Source: Paracidovorax wautersii (lineage in GTDB: Bacteria; Pseudomonadota; Gammaproteobacteria; Burkholderiales; Burkholderiaceae_C). From it: a stretch of DNA of 64,000 nt. The position numbers and the translations under genes are program-made. The stretch lies in NCBI GenBank assembly GCA_009912175.1, contig WNDQ01000002.1, positions 62,001 through 126,000 of the forward strand, written 5' to 3'. Within the stretch, counting starts at the first letter, position 1, and each line of letters begins with the position of its first letter. The notes beneath the pieces were generated by a model. It did no database searches. It worked only from the letters and a program-made list of their open reading frames with translations, and was not told the DNA's origin. This document shows positions 27,072 to 37,001 of this stretch, one piece after another.

Positions 27072-29777
27072 ATGTCGGCACAGCCTGATCAAAACAGCGG
27101 CTTGAGCGCGCACGATACCGATAGCCAAGAAACCCGAGAGTGGCTGGAATCCCTGGCCGCCGTCATCGAATCCGAAGGACGCGAGCGGGCCCATTTCCTG
27201 ATCGAGCAACTGCTCGAAGAAGGCCGCCAGCAGGGCATCGACCTGCCGTATTCGGCCAACACCGGCTACGTCAACACCATCGAGGTGCAGGACGAGGCAC
27301 GCACGCCGGGCAACCTTGAAATCGAACAGCGCCTGCGCGCCTACATGCGCTGGAACGCCATGGCCATGGTGGTCAAGGCCAACCGCCTGAACCCCGAAGA
27401 CGGCGGCGACCTGGGCGGCCACATCGGCTCCTTCGCTTCGCTGGCCAGCATGTTCGGTGCCGGCTTCAACCACTTCTGGCACGCCGAGAACGAAAACCAC
27501 GGCGGCGATCTGCTCTACATCCAGGGCCACGTCTCTCCCGGCATCTACGCCCGCGCCTACCTCGAAGGCCGCCTGTCCGAAGAACACCTGCTCAACTTCC
27601 GCCAGGAAGTCGACGGCAAGGGTCTGTCCAGCTACCCGCACCCCAAGCTGATGCCCGAGTTCTGGCAGTTCCCGACCGTCTCGATGGGCCTGGGCCCGCT
27701 GATGGCGATCTACCAGGCGCGTTTCCTCAAGTACCTGCACGCCCGCGGCATCGCCAACACCGAAAACCGCAAGGTCTGGGTGTTCTGCGGCGACGGCGAA
27801 ATGGACGAAGTCGAATCGCTGGGCGCCATCGGCCTGGCCGCGCGCGAGAACCTCGACAACCTGATCTTCGTCATCAATTGCAACCTGCAGCGCCTGGACG
27901 GCCCGGTGCGCGGCAACGGCAAGATCATCCAGGAGCTCGAAGGCGAATTCCGCGGCTCCGGCTGGAACGTGATCAAGCTGATCTGGGGCAAGGGCTGGGA
28001 CGAGCTGCTGGCCAAGGATCATGACGGCGCACTGCGCAAGATCATGATGGAGTGCAACGACGGCGACTACCAGTCCTTCAAGGCCAATGACGGCGCCTAC
28101 GTTCGCAAGAACTTCTTCGGCCGCGACCCGCGCACCCTGAAGATGGTCGAGCACCTGAGCGACGACGAGATCTGGAACCTGCAACGCGGCGGCCACGACT
28201 CGCAGAAGGTGTACGCCGCCTTCCACGCCGCGCACAACCACAAGGGCCAGCCCACCGTGCTGCTTGCCAAGACCGTCAAGGGCTTTGGCATGGGCAAGAT
28301 CGGTGAAGGCAAGAACACGGTCCACCAGACCAAGAAGCTGGGCGACGAGGACATCAAGGCCTTCCGCGACCGCTTCAACATCCCGATTCCGGACAGCCAG
28401 ATCGCCGATCTGCCGTTCTACAAGCCGGCCGACGACACGCCGGAAATGCAGTACCTGCACGCGCGCCGCAAGGCCCTGGGCGGCTACCTGCCGCAGCGCC
28501 GCACCAAGAGCGAAGAGAGCTTCACGGTGCCGTCGCTGGACACCTTCAAGTCGGTGATCGAGCCCACGGCCGAAGGCCGCGAGATCTCGACCACGCAGGC
28601 CTACGTGCGTTTCCTGACGCAACTGCTGCGCGACAAGGCCATCGGCCCGCGCGTGGTGCCCATCCTGGTCGACGAGGCGCGCACCTTCGGCATGGAAGGC
28701 CTGTTCCGCCAGATCGGCATCTACAACCCGCACGGTCAGCAGTACACCCCGGTCGACAAGGACCAGGTCATGTACTACAAGGAAGACAAGGGCGGCCAGA
28801 TCCTGCAGGAAGGCATCAACGAAGCGGGCGGCATGTCCTCGTGGATCGCCGCGGCAACGTCGTACTCGACGAACAACCGCGTGATGATCCCGTTCTACGT
28901 GTACTACTCGATGTTCGGCTTCCAGCGCATTGGCGACCTGGCCTGGGCGGCGGGCGACATGCAGGCGCGCGGCTTCCTGCTGGGCGGCACGTCGGGCCGC
29001 ACCACGCTCAACGGCGAAGGCCTGCAGCACGAAGACGGCCACAGCCACATCCTGGCCGGCACCATCCCGAACTGCATCAGCTACGACCCGACCTTCGCGC
29101 ACGAAGTCGCGGTCATCATGCAGGACGGCCTCAAGCGCATGGTCGAGAAGCAGGAAAACGTCTTCTACTACATCACGCTGCTCAACGAGAACTACGCGCA
29201 GCCGGGCCTGAAGCCGGGCACCGAGGAACAGATCATCAAGGGCCTGTACCTGCTCGAAGAGGGCAGCGGCAGCGGCCCGCGCGTGAACCTGCTGGGCTCG
29301 GGCACCATCCTGCGCGAATCCCTTGCCGCACAAAAGCTGCTGGCCGAGGACTGGGGCGTGACCGCCAACGTCTGGAGCGCGCCGAGCTTCAACGAGCTCA
29401 CGCGTGACGGCCAGGACGCCGAGCGCTGGAACCTGCTGCACCCGACCGAGACGCCGCGCGTGCCGTTCGTGACGCAGCAGCTGCAAGGCCATGACGGTCC
29501 GGTGATCGCCTCGACCGACTACATGAAGAACTACGCCGAGCAGATCCGCGCCTTCATCCCCAAGGGCCGCGACTACAAGGTGCTGGGCACCGACGGCTTT
29601 GGCCGCAGCGACTTCCGCACCAAGCTGCGCGCGCACTTCGAGGTCAACCGCCACTACATCGTGGTGGCCGCGCTCAAGAGCCTGGCCGATGAAGGCAAGC
29701 TGCCGCAGGCCAAGGTGGCCGAGGCGCTCAAGAAGTACGACATCGCCGTTGACAAGATCAACCCCTTGTACGCCTGA
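27072..29777 (+). CDS. aceE: Pyruvate dehydrogenase E1 component, homodimeric type
   Basis: E1 decarboxylates pyruvate with thiamine diphosphate and acetylates the lipoyl arm of E2. The product has 901 residues from ATG 27072 after AAGGAGAC. The TPP motif GDGEMDEVESLG ending in VINCN is visible, and the DLGGHIGSFAS segment is typical. An upstream in-frame extension to 26985 is not needed. It begins the aceE-aceF-lpdA operon, divergent from the two-component system with 235 bp between. Confidence 0.97.
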   Translation: MSAQPDQNSGLSAHDTDSQETREWLESLAAVIESEGRERAHFLIEQLLEEGRQQGIDLPYSANTGYVNTIEVQDEARTPGNLEIEQRLRAYMRWNAMAMVVKANRLNPEDGGDLGGHIGSFASLASMFGAGFNHFWHAENENHGGDLLYIQGHVSPGIYARAYLEGRLSEEHLLNFRQEVDGKGLSSYPHPKLMPEFWQFPTVSMGLGPLMAIYQARFLKYLHARGIANTENRKVWVFCGDGEMDEVESLGAIGLAARENLDNLIFVINCNLQRLDGPVRGNGKIIQELEGEFRGSGWNVIKLIWGKGWDELLAKDHDGALRKIMMECNDGDYQSFKANDGAYVRKNFFGRDPRTLKMVEHLSDDEIWNLQRGGHDSQKVYAAFHAAHNHKGQPTVLLAKTVKGFGMGKIGEGKNTVHQTKKLGDEDIKAFRDRFNIPIPDSQIADLPFYKPADDTPEMQYLHARRKALGGYLPQRRTKSEESFTVPSLDTFKSVIEPTAEGREISTTQAYVRFLTQLLRDKAIGPRVVPILVDEARTFGMEGLFRQIGIYNPHGQQYTPVDKDQVMYYKEDKGGQILQEGINEAGGMSSWIAAATSYSTNNRVMIPFYVYYSMFGFQRIGDLAWAAGDMQARGFLLGGTSGRTTLNGEGLQHEDGHSHILAGTIPNCISYDPTFAHEVAVIMQDGLKRMVEKQENVFYYITLLNENYAQPGLKPGTEEQIIKGLYLLEEGSGSGPRVNLLGSGTILRESLAAQKLLAEDWGVTANVWSAPSFNELTRDGQDAERWNLLHPTETPRVPFVTQQLQGHDGPVIASTDYMKNYAEQIRAFIPKGRDYKVLGTDGFGRSDFRTKLRAHFEVNRHYIVVAALKSLADEGKLPQAKVAEALKKYDIAVDKINPLYA

Positions 29778-29879
29778 TCGCGGCCGCAACCGCCGTCATT
29801 TCTTCCGGACAGCCCTGGCGGCGGCATCAGCCGCCGGGCGTCCCGCTCAATTGCTTCCAGCCCCTACGGAGACAGATTC

Positions 29880-31571
29880 ATGGCACAGGTAGAAGTCAAG
29901 GTCCCGGACATCGGCGACTTCAAGGACGTGGCCGTCATCGAAATCCTGGTCAAGCCCGGTGACACCATCAGCGTCGAACAATCCCTCATCACCGTCGAGA
30001 GCGACAAGGCCTCGATGGAGATTCCCGCCAGCACGGCCGGCGTCGTCAAAGAGATCAAGATCAAGGTCGGCGACACCGTCAACGAAGGCACGGTGCTGCT
30101 GACCGTCGAGGCCGCAGGCGAGGGCGCTGCCGCCCCCAGCCCGGCGCCCGCGCCAACTGCTGCGGCGCCCGCACCGGCCGCCCAGGCCGCTGCACCGAGC
30201 CCGGCACCGGCTGCCGCACCCGTTGGCGACATCGAGGTCACGGTGCCCAACATCGGCGACTTCAAGGACGTCGAGGTCATCGAAGTGTTCGTCAAGCCCG
30301 GCGACACGATCAAGGCCGAACAATCGCTGTTGACCGTCGAAAGCGACAAGGCCTCGATGGAGATTCCGTCGAGCGCCGCGGGCGTGCTCAAGGAGCTCAA
30401 GGTCAAGCTCGGCGACAAGATCAACATCGGCGACCTGCTGGCCATCGTGCAGGGACAGGGCCAGGCCGCTCCGGCATCCGCGCCGGCCGCCTCTGCGCCC
30501 GCACCTGCTGCAGCCGCCCCGGCGCCTGCTGCCGCTGCCCAGGCCGCGCCTGCTGTTGCCGTTGCTGGTGCCGCTGCTGGTGCACCGGCCACGCTGCCGG
30601 CGCACCAGCCCACGGCCGCCGCGCCCAGCAGCAAGCTGCCGCTGGCTTCGCCCTCGGTGCGCAAGTTCGCACGCGAGCTGGGCGTGCCGCTGGCCGAGGT
30701 CAAGGGCAGTGCGCCCAAGGGCCGCATCACGCACGAAGACATCCAGGCCTTCACCAAGGCCGTGATGGCCGGCACCGCGCAGACCCAGGCCGCCAAGGCC
30801 AAGGCGCCGGCCGCCGCCGCGGGCGGTGGCGAACTGAACCTGCTGCCCTGGCCCAAGGTCGACTTCGAGAAGTTCGGCACGGTCGAGCGCAAGGCGCTGT
30901 CGCGCATCAAGAAGATCTCGGGCGCCAACCTGCACCGCAACTGGGTGTTGATTCCGCACGTGACCAACAATGACGTGGCCGACATCACCGACCTCGAAGA
31001 CCTGCGTGTGCAGCTCAACAAGGAAGCCGAGAAGTCCAAGTCGGGCGTCAAGTACACGATGCTGGCTTTCCTGATCAAGGCCGTGGTGGCCGCGCTCAAG
31101 AAATTCCCCGAGTTCAACGCCAGCCTCGACGGCGACGACCTGGTCTACAAGAAGTACTTCAACGTCGGCTTTGCGGCCGACACGCCCAACGGGCTGGTGG
31201 TGCCGGTGATCAAGAACGCCGACACCAAGAGCGTCTCGCAGATCGCCAAGGAAATGGGCGAGCTGGCGGGCAAGGCGCGCGACGGCAAGCTCGGCCCGGC
31301 CGAGATGACCGGCGGCAACTTCTCGATCTCGTCGTTGGGCGGCATTGGCGGGACCTCGTTCACGCCCATCATCAACGCACCCGAAGTGGCGATCCTGGGC
31401 GTGAGCAAGTCCAGCATCCAGCCGGTGTGGGACGGCAAGGTCTTCCAGCCGCGCCTGATCCTGCCGCTGTCGCTGTCGTACGACCACCGCGTCATCGACG
31501 GTGCGGCCGCCGCCCGTTTCAACGCTTACCTGGCCCAGGTGCTGGCGGACTTCCGCCGCGTGCTGGTCTGA
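29880..31571 (+). CDS. aceF: Pyruvate dehydrogenase E2, dihydrolipoamide acetyltransferase
   Basis: The product has 563 residues. Two lipoyl domains (about 1-75 and 118-192), each with the lipoylated Lys in ESDKAS, are joined by long Ala/Pro linkers. A peripheral subunit-binding domain (about 258-295) and the catalytic domain with [15 protein letters not shown] near the C-terminus (His and Asp) follow. It forms the core of the complex. It lies 102 nt after aceE. Confidence 0.97.
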   Translation: MAQVEVKVPDIGDFKDVAVIEILVKPGDTISVEQSLITVESDKASMEIPASTAGVVKEIKIKVGDTVNEGTVLLTVEAAGEGAAAPSPAPAPTAAAPAPAAQAAAPSPAPAAAPVGDIEVTVPNIGDFKDVEVIEVFVKPGDTIKAEQSLLTVESDKASMEIPSSAAGVLKELKVKLGDKINIGDLLAIVQGQGQAAPASAPAASAPAPAAAAPAPAAAAQAAPAVAVAGAAAGAPATLPAHQPTAAAPSSKLPLASPSVRKFARELGVPLAEVKGSAPKGRITHEDIQAFTKAVMAGTAQTQAAKAKAPAAAAGGGELNLLPWPKVDFEKFGTVERKALSRIKKISGANLHRNWVLIPHVTNNDVADITDLEDLRVQLNKEAEKSKSGVKYTMLAFLIKAVVAALKKFPEFNASLDGDDLVYKKYFNVGFAADTPNGLVVPVIKNADTKSVSQIAKEMGELAGKARDGKLGPAEMTGGNFSISSLGGIGGTSFTPIINAPEVAILGVSKSSIQPVWDGKVFQPRLILPLSLSYDHRVIDGAAAARFNAYLAQVLADFRRVLV

Positions 31572-31810
31572 GGAAAGGACGCACATCATGGCAACCATTG
31601 AAGTCAAGGTTCCGGACATTGGCGACTTCGCCGAAGTCAGCGTCATCGAGGTGCTGGTCAAGGCTGGCGACACCATCGCCGCCGAGCAGTCGCTCATCAC
31701 CGTGGAGAGCGACAAGGCCTCCATGGAAATCCCGTCCTCGCACGCGGGCGTGGTCAAGTCCCTGCAGGTCAAGGTCGGCGACAAGGTGGCCGAAGGCACG
31801 GTGCTGCTGA
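29880..31810 (+). repeat. Three near-identical lipoyl-domain coding repeats
   Basis: Coding repeats of about 225 bp lie at roughly 29880-30110 and 30228-30450 (aceF) and 31588-31810 (lpdA). All encode VPDIGDF or [24 protein letters not shown] (or [17 protein letters not shown]) and similar flanks. They are homologous domains that could recombine or undergo gene conversion. Confidence 0.85.
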
Positions 31811-33417
31811 CGCTGGAGGCCGAAGGCGCCGCTGCGCCGGCATCTGCACCAGCGTCCGCACCGGCCGCTGCCGCACCGGCATCCGCGCCTGCCGCGGCCG
31901 CCCCCGCGCCGGCTGCGCCGGTCTCGGCACCGGCCGGTTCGTCCTATGCCGGCCAGGTCGACGTCGAGGCCGATGTGGTCGTCATCGGCGGTGGCCCGGG
32001 CGGCTACTCGGCGGCGTTCCGCGCGGCCGATCTGGGCCTGAAGGTCGTGCTGGTCGAGCGCTACAAGACGCTGGGCGGCGTGTGCCTGAACGTGGGCTGC
32101 ATCCCGTCCAAGGCGCTGCTGCACGTGGCCGCCGTGATGGACGAGGTCAAGCACTTCGCCGACCTGGGCGTGAGCTTCAGCGAGCCCGAAGTCGACCTCA
32201 CCAAGCTGCGCACGCACAAGGACAAGGTCATCGGCAAGCTGACCGGCGGCCTGGCCGCCATGGCCAAGATGCGCAAGGTGACGGTGCTGCGCGGCTACGG
32301 CTCGTTCGTGGGCACGCATCACCTGGAAGTCGACGAGACGGCTGGCGACGCGCAGGAAAAGACCGGCGGCAAGAAGGTCGTGGCGTTCAAGAACGCCATC
32401 ATCGCGGCCGGCTCGCAGGCCGTGCGCCTGCCGTTCCTGCCCGACGACCCGCGTGTCGTGGACTCGACCGGCGCGCTGGCGCTGGACATCCGTCCCAAGC
32501 GCATGCTGATCGTGGGCGGCGGCATTATCGGCCTGGAAATGGGCACGGTCTACAGCAGCACCGTCGGTGCGCGCCTGGACGTGGTCGAGATGCTCGACGG
32601 CCTGATGCAGGGCGCCGACCGCGACCTGGTCAAGGTCTGGCAGAAATTCAACGCCGGCCGCTTCGACAACGTCATGCTCAAGACCAAGACGGTGGGCGCC
32701 AAAGCCACCGAGCAGGGCATCGAGGTGACGTTCGAAGGCGAGGGTGCCCCGAAGGAACCGCAGGTCTACGACCTGGTGCTGCAGGCCGTGGGCCGCACGC
32801 CCAACGGCAAGAAGATCGGTGCCGAGAAGGCCGGCGTGGCCGTCAACGAACGTGGTTTTATCCCGGTCGACATCCAGCTGCGCACCAACGTGCGGCACAT
32901 CTTCGCCATTGGCGACGTGGTGGGCCAGCCCATGCTGGCGCACAAGGCCGTGCATGAAGCCCACGTGGCCGCCGAAGTGATCGCCGGCGAACTCAAGGGC
33001 GACAAGGAACTGGCCGCCGCCGTGTTCGACGCGCTGGTCATCCCGAGCGTGGCCTACACCGACCCCGAAGTGGCGTGGGTGGGTCTGACCGAAGACCAGG
33101 CCAAGGCGCAGGGCATCAAGATCAAGAAGGGCCTGTTCCCCTGGAACGCCTCGGGCCGCGCGATTGCCAACGGCCGCGACGAAGGCTTCACCAAGCTGCT
33201 GTTCGACGCTGAAACGCACCGCATCCTGGGTGGCGGCATCGTCGGCACACACGCGGGCGACATGATCGGCGAGATCGCGCTGGCCATCGAGATGGGCGCT
33301 GACGAGATCGACATCGGCAAGACCATCCACCCGCACCCGACGCTGGGCGAAAGCCTGGGCCTGGCAGCCGAAGCCGCGCACGGCTCGTGCACCGACCTGC
33401 CGCCCGTCAAGAAGTAA
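31588..33417 (+). CDS. lpdA: Dihydrolipoamide dehydrogenase (E3) with N-terminal lipoyl domain
   Basis: E3 reoxidises the lipoyl arm with FAD and NAD+. The product has 609 residues, about 130 more than classical E3. The extra part is a lipoyl domain (about 2-75, Lys in ESDKAS) and an Ala/Pro linker; this arrangement is known in beta- and some gammaproteobacteria. The redox Cys pair is in [15 protein letters not shown], and the C-terminal His-Glu is in [12 protein letters not shown] 31588 follows GAGGAAAGG. Confidence 0.97.
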   Translation: MATIEVKVPDIGDFAEVSVIEVLVKAGDTIAAEQSLITVESDKASMEIPSSHAGVVKSLQVKVGDKVAEGTVLLTLEAEGAAAPASAPASAPAAAAPASAPAAAAPAPAAPVSAPAGSSYAGQVDVEADVVVIGGGPGGYSAAFRAADLGLKVVLVERYKTLGGVCLNVGCIPSKALLHVAAVMDEVKHFADLGVSFSEPEVDLTKLRTHKDKVIGKLTGGLAAMAKMRKVTVLRGYGSFVGTHHLEVDETAGDAQEKTGGKKVVAFKNAIIAAGSQAVRLPFLPDDPRVVDSTGALALDIRPKRMLIVGGGIIGLEMGTVYSSTVGARLDVVEMLDGLMQGADRDLVKVWQKFNAGRFDNVMLKTKTVGAKATEQGIEVTFEGEGAPKEPQVYDLVLQAVGRTPNGKKIGAEKAGVAVNERGFIPVDIQLRTNVRHIFAIGDVVGQPMLAHKAVHEAHVAAEVIAGELKGDKELAAAVFDALVIPSVAYTDPEVAWVGLTEDQAKAQGIKIKKGLFPWNASGRAIANGRDEGFTKLLFDAETHRILGGGIVGTHAGDMIGEIALAIEMGADEIDIGKTIHPHPTLGESLGLAAEAAHGSCTDLPPVKK

Positions 33418-33470
33418 AAAGCTGGATGGTGAAAAGCGGGCGATTGGGCCGAAGGGCCTGATAAGCCCGC

Positions 33471-33476
33471 TATAAT
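33471..33476 (+). promoter_or_regulatory. -10 element of the tRNA-Asn promoter
   Basis: A perfect TATAAT lies 11 nt before the tRNA 5' end. A weak TTGGGC at 33444-33449 is 21 bp away, too far for an ideal -35. The region between lpdA and the tRNA also holds the inverted arms agcgggc and gcccgct. Confidence 0.6.
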
Positions 33477-33487
33477 CGAAGGCTTGT

Positions 33488-33563
33488 TCCCCGATAGCTC
33501 AGTTGGTAGAGCGCCGGACTGTTAATCCGTAGGTCCCTGGTTCGAGCCCAGGTCGGGGAGCCA
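33488..33563 (+). tRNA. tRNA-Asn(GTT)
   Basis: The 76-nt gene folds as a standard cloverleaf. The acceptor arm TCCCCGA pairs with TCGGGGA, the anticodon loop is CTGTTAA with anticodon GTT, the T-loop is TTCGAGC and the 3' CCA is encoded. It marks the border between the conserved core and the accessory catabolic region. Confidence 0.97.
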
Positions 33564-33577
33564 AAAAATTGAAGTTC

Positions 33578-33613
33578 AAAAGCACTTGATGCGCAGGCGT
33601 CAGGTGCTTTTTT
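33578..33613 (+). terminator. Intrinsic terminator after tRNA-Asn
   Basis: The arms aaaagcacttga (33578-33589) and tcaggtgctttt (33600-33611) form a 12-bp stem with one G-U pair, then a run of T. It may also end transcription of the facing LysR gene, which stops at 33625. Confidence 0.8.
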
Positions 33614-33624
33614 CTTGGCGGTTG

Positions 33625-34573
33625 CTACTCCCTGTTTCGGGCAAACAGGCCGTGCGGAATGGCGTTGTGCTCGAAATTGAGCCAGGGCGGCTTTTCGGCG
33701 TACATCTCCTGGATGAGGTTCTTGATGAGGTCGATGTACCAGCCGTCGTCGTTGAGCCGATGCGCCAGGATGATGGGCGACGTTGCGCCTTCGTCGGCGA
33801 CCAGGCGGTACTGGATGTCGGTTCTGAACTGGGCGGAGGCCGGCACGATGCAGATGCCGGCTTCTGACGCCACCAGGCCGAGTGCCGTCTGGAGCTCTTT
33901 CACCTCGATGACTTCCGCCAGCCGTACGCCGTGGTCGTTGATGAGTGTGAGGACCTGGTCGGCGAAGCTCGGCCTGGGTTCCTTGGGATAGACGATCAGC
34001 TTCTGTCCGCTGAGCTCGCCGAGATGGATGGGTTTCGATCAGGCCAGGTCGAAGGACGGCGGAACCGCCAGTACCAGGCGCTCTTCCCTCAGGACGGTTC
34101 TCACGATGGCGCTGTCGTTGGCACGGATGCGGCCAAAACCGACGTCGATGCGGCCGGTCTTGAGGGCGTCGAACTGCTGTAGGGAAGACAGCTCGATCAG
34201 CTGGATGTCGACATCGAGCGTCCGCTGCCTGAGCTTTCTGACCAGCATGGGCAGACCGCCGTACAGCGTGGAGGCAACAAAGCCGATGGACAGCGCCTTT
34301 TGCTGGTTCATGCCCAGCCGGCTGGTCGCCGCCTTCATCTGGTCGACCCGACCCAATACCTGAAGGGCCTGCTCGTAGAACAGGCGGCCTGCGTCCGTCA
34401 GCCGCAGTGGCCGGCTGTTGCGCAGCACCAGGGCCACGCCCAGTTCGTTTTCCAGAAGCTGGATCTGCCGGCTCAGCGGGGGTTGTGCGATGTGCAGTTG
34501 CTCGGCGGCCCGCGTGAAATTGCGCGCGCGGGCGACGGCGACAGACAAAGTAGCGGAGTTGTCTGAGATCCAT
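33625..34573 (-). pseudogene. LysR-type regulator (CatR/BenM-like), broken
   Basis: Read through, this gives a LysR protein of about 315 codons. It starts MDLRQLRYFV at 34573, but then the frame changes near 34543-34549. The sequence reads TTTGTCTGTCGCC where TTTGTCGCC would give the usual YFVAVARARNFTRAAEQLH. A tandem GTCT duplication explains this exactly. The HTH (QPPLSRQIQLLENELG) and effector domain continue in the new frame until a TGA at 34041-34039, after FDLA. The same frame then resumes (KPIHLGELSGQKLIVYPKEP) to the true stop at 33625. Two lesions make a working regulator unlikely. Its position divergent from catB fits a cat/ben activator. Confidence 0.8.
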
Positions 34574-34607
34574 CAGGGAAAACGATAGGTAATTGAAATC
34601 ATAGGCT

Positions 34608-34625
34608 GTTATTTTAAGAAATAAC
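34608..34625 (+). promoter_or_regulatory. Perfect 18-bp palindrome, candidate LysR operator
   Basis: GTTATTT-TAAG-AAATAAC lies between the broken LysR gene and catB. LysR regulators bind T-N11-A type dyads in such divergent gaps, and this one contains that pattern. Binding is inferred. Confidence 0.5.
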
Positions 34626-34717
34626 AAGGACTTGTGTCTGTACTATGCTCTGAGGGTATGGAATGAGATCAAAAAAAATCTTGGATGAGAACAGGGTCTT
34701 CACGCTCCAATGGCGGC

Positions 34718-35905
34718 ATGCAGATCGCTACAGCCACTCCCGCCACTTTTCCAATGCCTGGCCACGTTCGGATCGAGAAGATCGAGACCGTGCTGCTGGA
34801 CCTGCCGACGATTCGGCCCCACAAGCTGTCCATGGCGGTCATGGAAGGGCAGACCCTGATGCTGGTTCGTGTGTCTTGCTCCGACGGCACGGTGGGTTGG
34901 GGCGAGGGCACCACGATCGGCGGCCTGGCCTACGGAGCCGAGAGCCCCGAGAGCATGAAGCTGACCGTCGACACCTACATGGCGCCGCTGCTGGTCGGCA
35001 TGAACGCCAATGCCGTGGCCGCGGCCATGGCCCGCGTCGGCAGCGTGGTCAGGGACAACCGGTTCGCGAAGTGCGCGGTCGAGACGGCACTTTTTGATGC
35101 GCTGGGCCAGCGTACCGACCTTCCTGTCCCCGAGCTCATTGGCGGCCGGCTCCGGGACCGCTTGCCGGTGGCGTGGACGCTGGCCTCTGGCGACACCCGC
35201 CGGAACATCGACGAGGCCGAGCACATGCTGGAGAGCCGGCGCCACCGCATTTTCAAGCTCAAGATCGGCCGCCGCAGCGTGAAGGAGGACGTCGCGCATG
35301 TCGCGGCGATCAAGCGGGCGCTGGGCGACCGTGGCGAGGTCCGGGTCGATGTCAACATGGCCTGGAGCGAACAGCAGGCCCGCAACGGCCTGGCCGCGCT
35401 GGTCGACGCGGGCTGCGAGCTGGTCGAGCAGCCGGTCGCCTCGGCTGCCGCCATGGCACGGCTGGCTGCGCTCGGTTTTCCGCTGGCCTTGATGGCGGAT
35501 GAATCGCTGACGGGACCGGCCTCGGCTTTCGAATTGGCCAGGATGGCTGCGGCCGATGTGTTCGCCATCAAGATCGAACAATCGGGTGGGCTCCTGGCCG
35601 CGCAGCGCGTGGCGGCTGTTGCCGAGTCGGCGGGCATCGCGCTTTATGGCGGCACCATGCTCGAAGGCGCGGTCAGCACCATCGCCTCGGCCCACGTCTT
35701 TTCCACCTTCCCGCGTCTCGAGTGGGGCACCGAGCTGTTCGGCCCCCTGCTGATCACCGAGGACATCCTGGCCGAGCCGCTGGACTACGCCGACTTCCAC
35801 CTGACGGTGCCGTCCGGCCCGGGCCTGGGCCTGACCCTGGACCCGGACAAGGTCGATTTTTTCCGCCGCGATCGGAAGTTCAAACCGGTCGCCGCCGGCC
35901 GCTGA
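34718..35905 (+). CDS. catB: Muconate cycloisomerase
   Basis: It converts cis,cis-muconate to muconolactone in the ortho catechol pathway. The enolase-superfamily motifs are present: the catalytic KLKIG (Lys pair), RVDVNMAW, ELVEQPV, MADESL and the second Lys in KIEQSGG. LLDLPTIRPHKLSM is the typical N-terminal part. ATG 34718 gives 395 residues; ATG 34685 or 34754 are possible. No Shine-Dalgarno is strong. It starts the plus-strand cat-ben set. Confidence 0.93.
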   Translation: MQIATATPATFPMPGHVRIEKIETVLLDLPTIRPHKLSMAVMEGQTLMLVRVSCSDGTVGWGEGTTIGGLAYGAESPESMKLTVDTYMAPLLVGMNANAVAAAMARVGSVVRDNRFAKCAVETALFDALGQRTDLPVPELIGGRLRDRLPVAWTLASGDTRRNIDEAEHMLESRRHRIFKLKIGRRSVKEDVAHVAAIKRALGDRGEVRVDVNMAWSEQQARNGLAALVDAGCELVEQPVASAAAMARLAALGFPLALMADESLTGPASAFELARMAAADVFAIKIEQSGGLLAAQRVAAVAESAGIALYGGTMLEGAVSTIASAHVFSTFPRLEWGTELFGPLLITEDILAEPLDYADFHLTVPSGPGLGLTLDPDKVDFFRRDRKFKPVAAGR

Positions 35906-35962
35906 ATCCTTGGCCCCACCACCATCCGCAGCCCCCATTTTTAATCGACGACAGGAGACACG

Positions 35963-36898
35963 ATGACCGCCCGTATTTTCGAAACGACCGAGGTTCAGGA
36001 ATTTCTGCAAACCATTGCCGGGATCCACAACGATGGGGGCAATCCCAGAACCAAGCAGATCGTCCATCGCATCGCCAGCGATCTCTTCAAGACCATCGAG
36101 GACCTGGAGATCACGCCGGACGAGTACTGGGCGGGCGTCGCCTACCTGAATTTTCTGGGCGCGCGGGGAGAGGCCGGATTGCTCTCGCCTGGCCTGGGCA
36201 TCGACCGGTTTCTCGACATGCGCATGGATGCGCAGGACGCGTCGGCCGGCGTCGAGAACGGCACGCCGCGCACCATCGAGGGCCCGCTTTACGTGGCCGG
36301 CGCACCGGTCGTGCATGGCCATGCCAAGTTGGATGACGGCACCGACACCGACGGCCATCCGCTGATCATGCATGGCACGGTCCACGGCGCGGACGGCCAA
36401 CCGCTGCCGGGTGTCCAGGTCGAGGTCTGGCACGCCAACACCAAGGGCTTCTATTCGCACTTCGATCCGACCGGCGAGCAGCAGCCCTTCAACATGCGCC
36501 GCACCATCGTGACCGACGCGCAGGGCCACTACAGCTTCGAAAGCATCGTGCCCAGGGGCTACGGGTGCCCGCCCGACGGCGCGACGCAGGCACTGCTGAA
36601 CCAGTTGGGCCGCCACGGCAACCGGCCTGCCCACATCCACTTCTTCGTGACGGCCGAAGGACACCGCAAGCTGACCACGCAGATCAACATCGACGGGGAT
36701 CCGCTGGTGTATGACGACTTCGCCTATGCCACGCGCGAGGGCCTGGTGCCTGCGCTGGTCGAGCGCAGCGACGCCCAGAGCCAGCAGGCCTGGGGCATCA
36801 AGGGGCCCTTTGCCGAGATCACCTTCGACTTTCATCTGTCGGCGCTGATCGACGGGGTCGACAACCAGCTGGTGGAGCGGCCACGCGCCTCGGCCTGA
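35963..36898 (+). CDS. catA: Catechol 1,2-dioxygenase
   Basis: This intradiol enzyme cleaves catechol to cis,cis-muconate with Fe(III). The product has 311 residues, as usual for CatA. The iron ligands are recognisable: Tyr in [10 protein letters not shown], Tyr in [11 protein letters not shown] and two His in RPAHIHFFV. The N-terminal helical linker domain of CatA dimers is present. AGGAGA precedes the ATG. It lies 57 nt after catB. Confidence 0.95.
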   Translation: MTARIFETTEVQEFLQTIAGIHNDGGNPRTKQIVHRIASDLFKTIEDLEITPDEYWAGVAYLNFLGARGEAGLLSPGLGIDRFLDMRMDAQDASAGVENGTPRTIEGPLYVAGAPVVHGHAKLDDGTDTDGHPLIMHGTVHGADGQPLPGVQVEVWHANTKGFYSHFDPTGEQQPFNMRRTIVTDAQGHYSFESIVPRGYGCPPDGATQALLNQLGRHGNRPAHIHFFVTAEGHRKLTTQINIDGDPLVYDDFAYATREGLVPALVERSDAQSQQAWGIKGPFAEITFDFHLSALIDGVDNQLVERPRASA

Positions 36899-37001
36899 AG
36901 AGCCCGGTCCGGGATCGCGCGGCCACACACCGTCCCGCTGCTGGAATGCCATTCGATTCGCGCGCGGCCACCGGCCGAGGCGACTTGCCAAGGAGAAAGA
37001 G

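Noticed and set aside
26958-29789. Open frame of 943 codons antisense to aceE
   Set aside because: The codon bias of GC-rich aceE keeps the opposite frame open; the translation has no recognisable domain and aceE is certain.
29847-31799. Long minus-strand frame over aceF
   Set aside because: It is an antisense shadow of the Ala/Pro linkers and lipoyl repeats, with Gly/Arg-rich low-complexity output.
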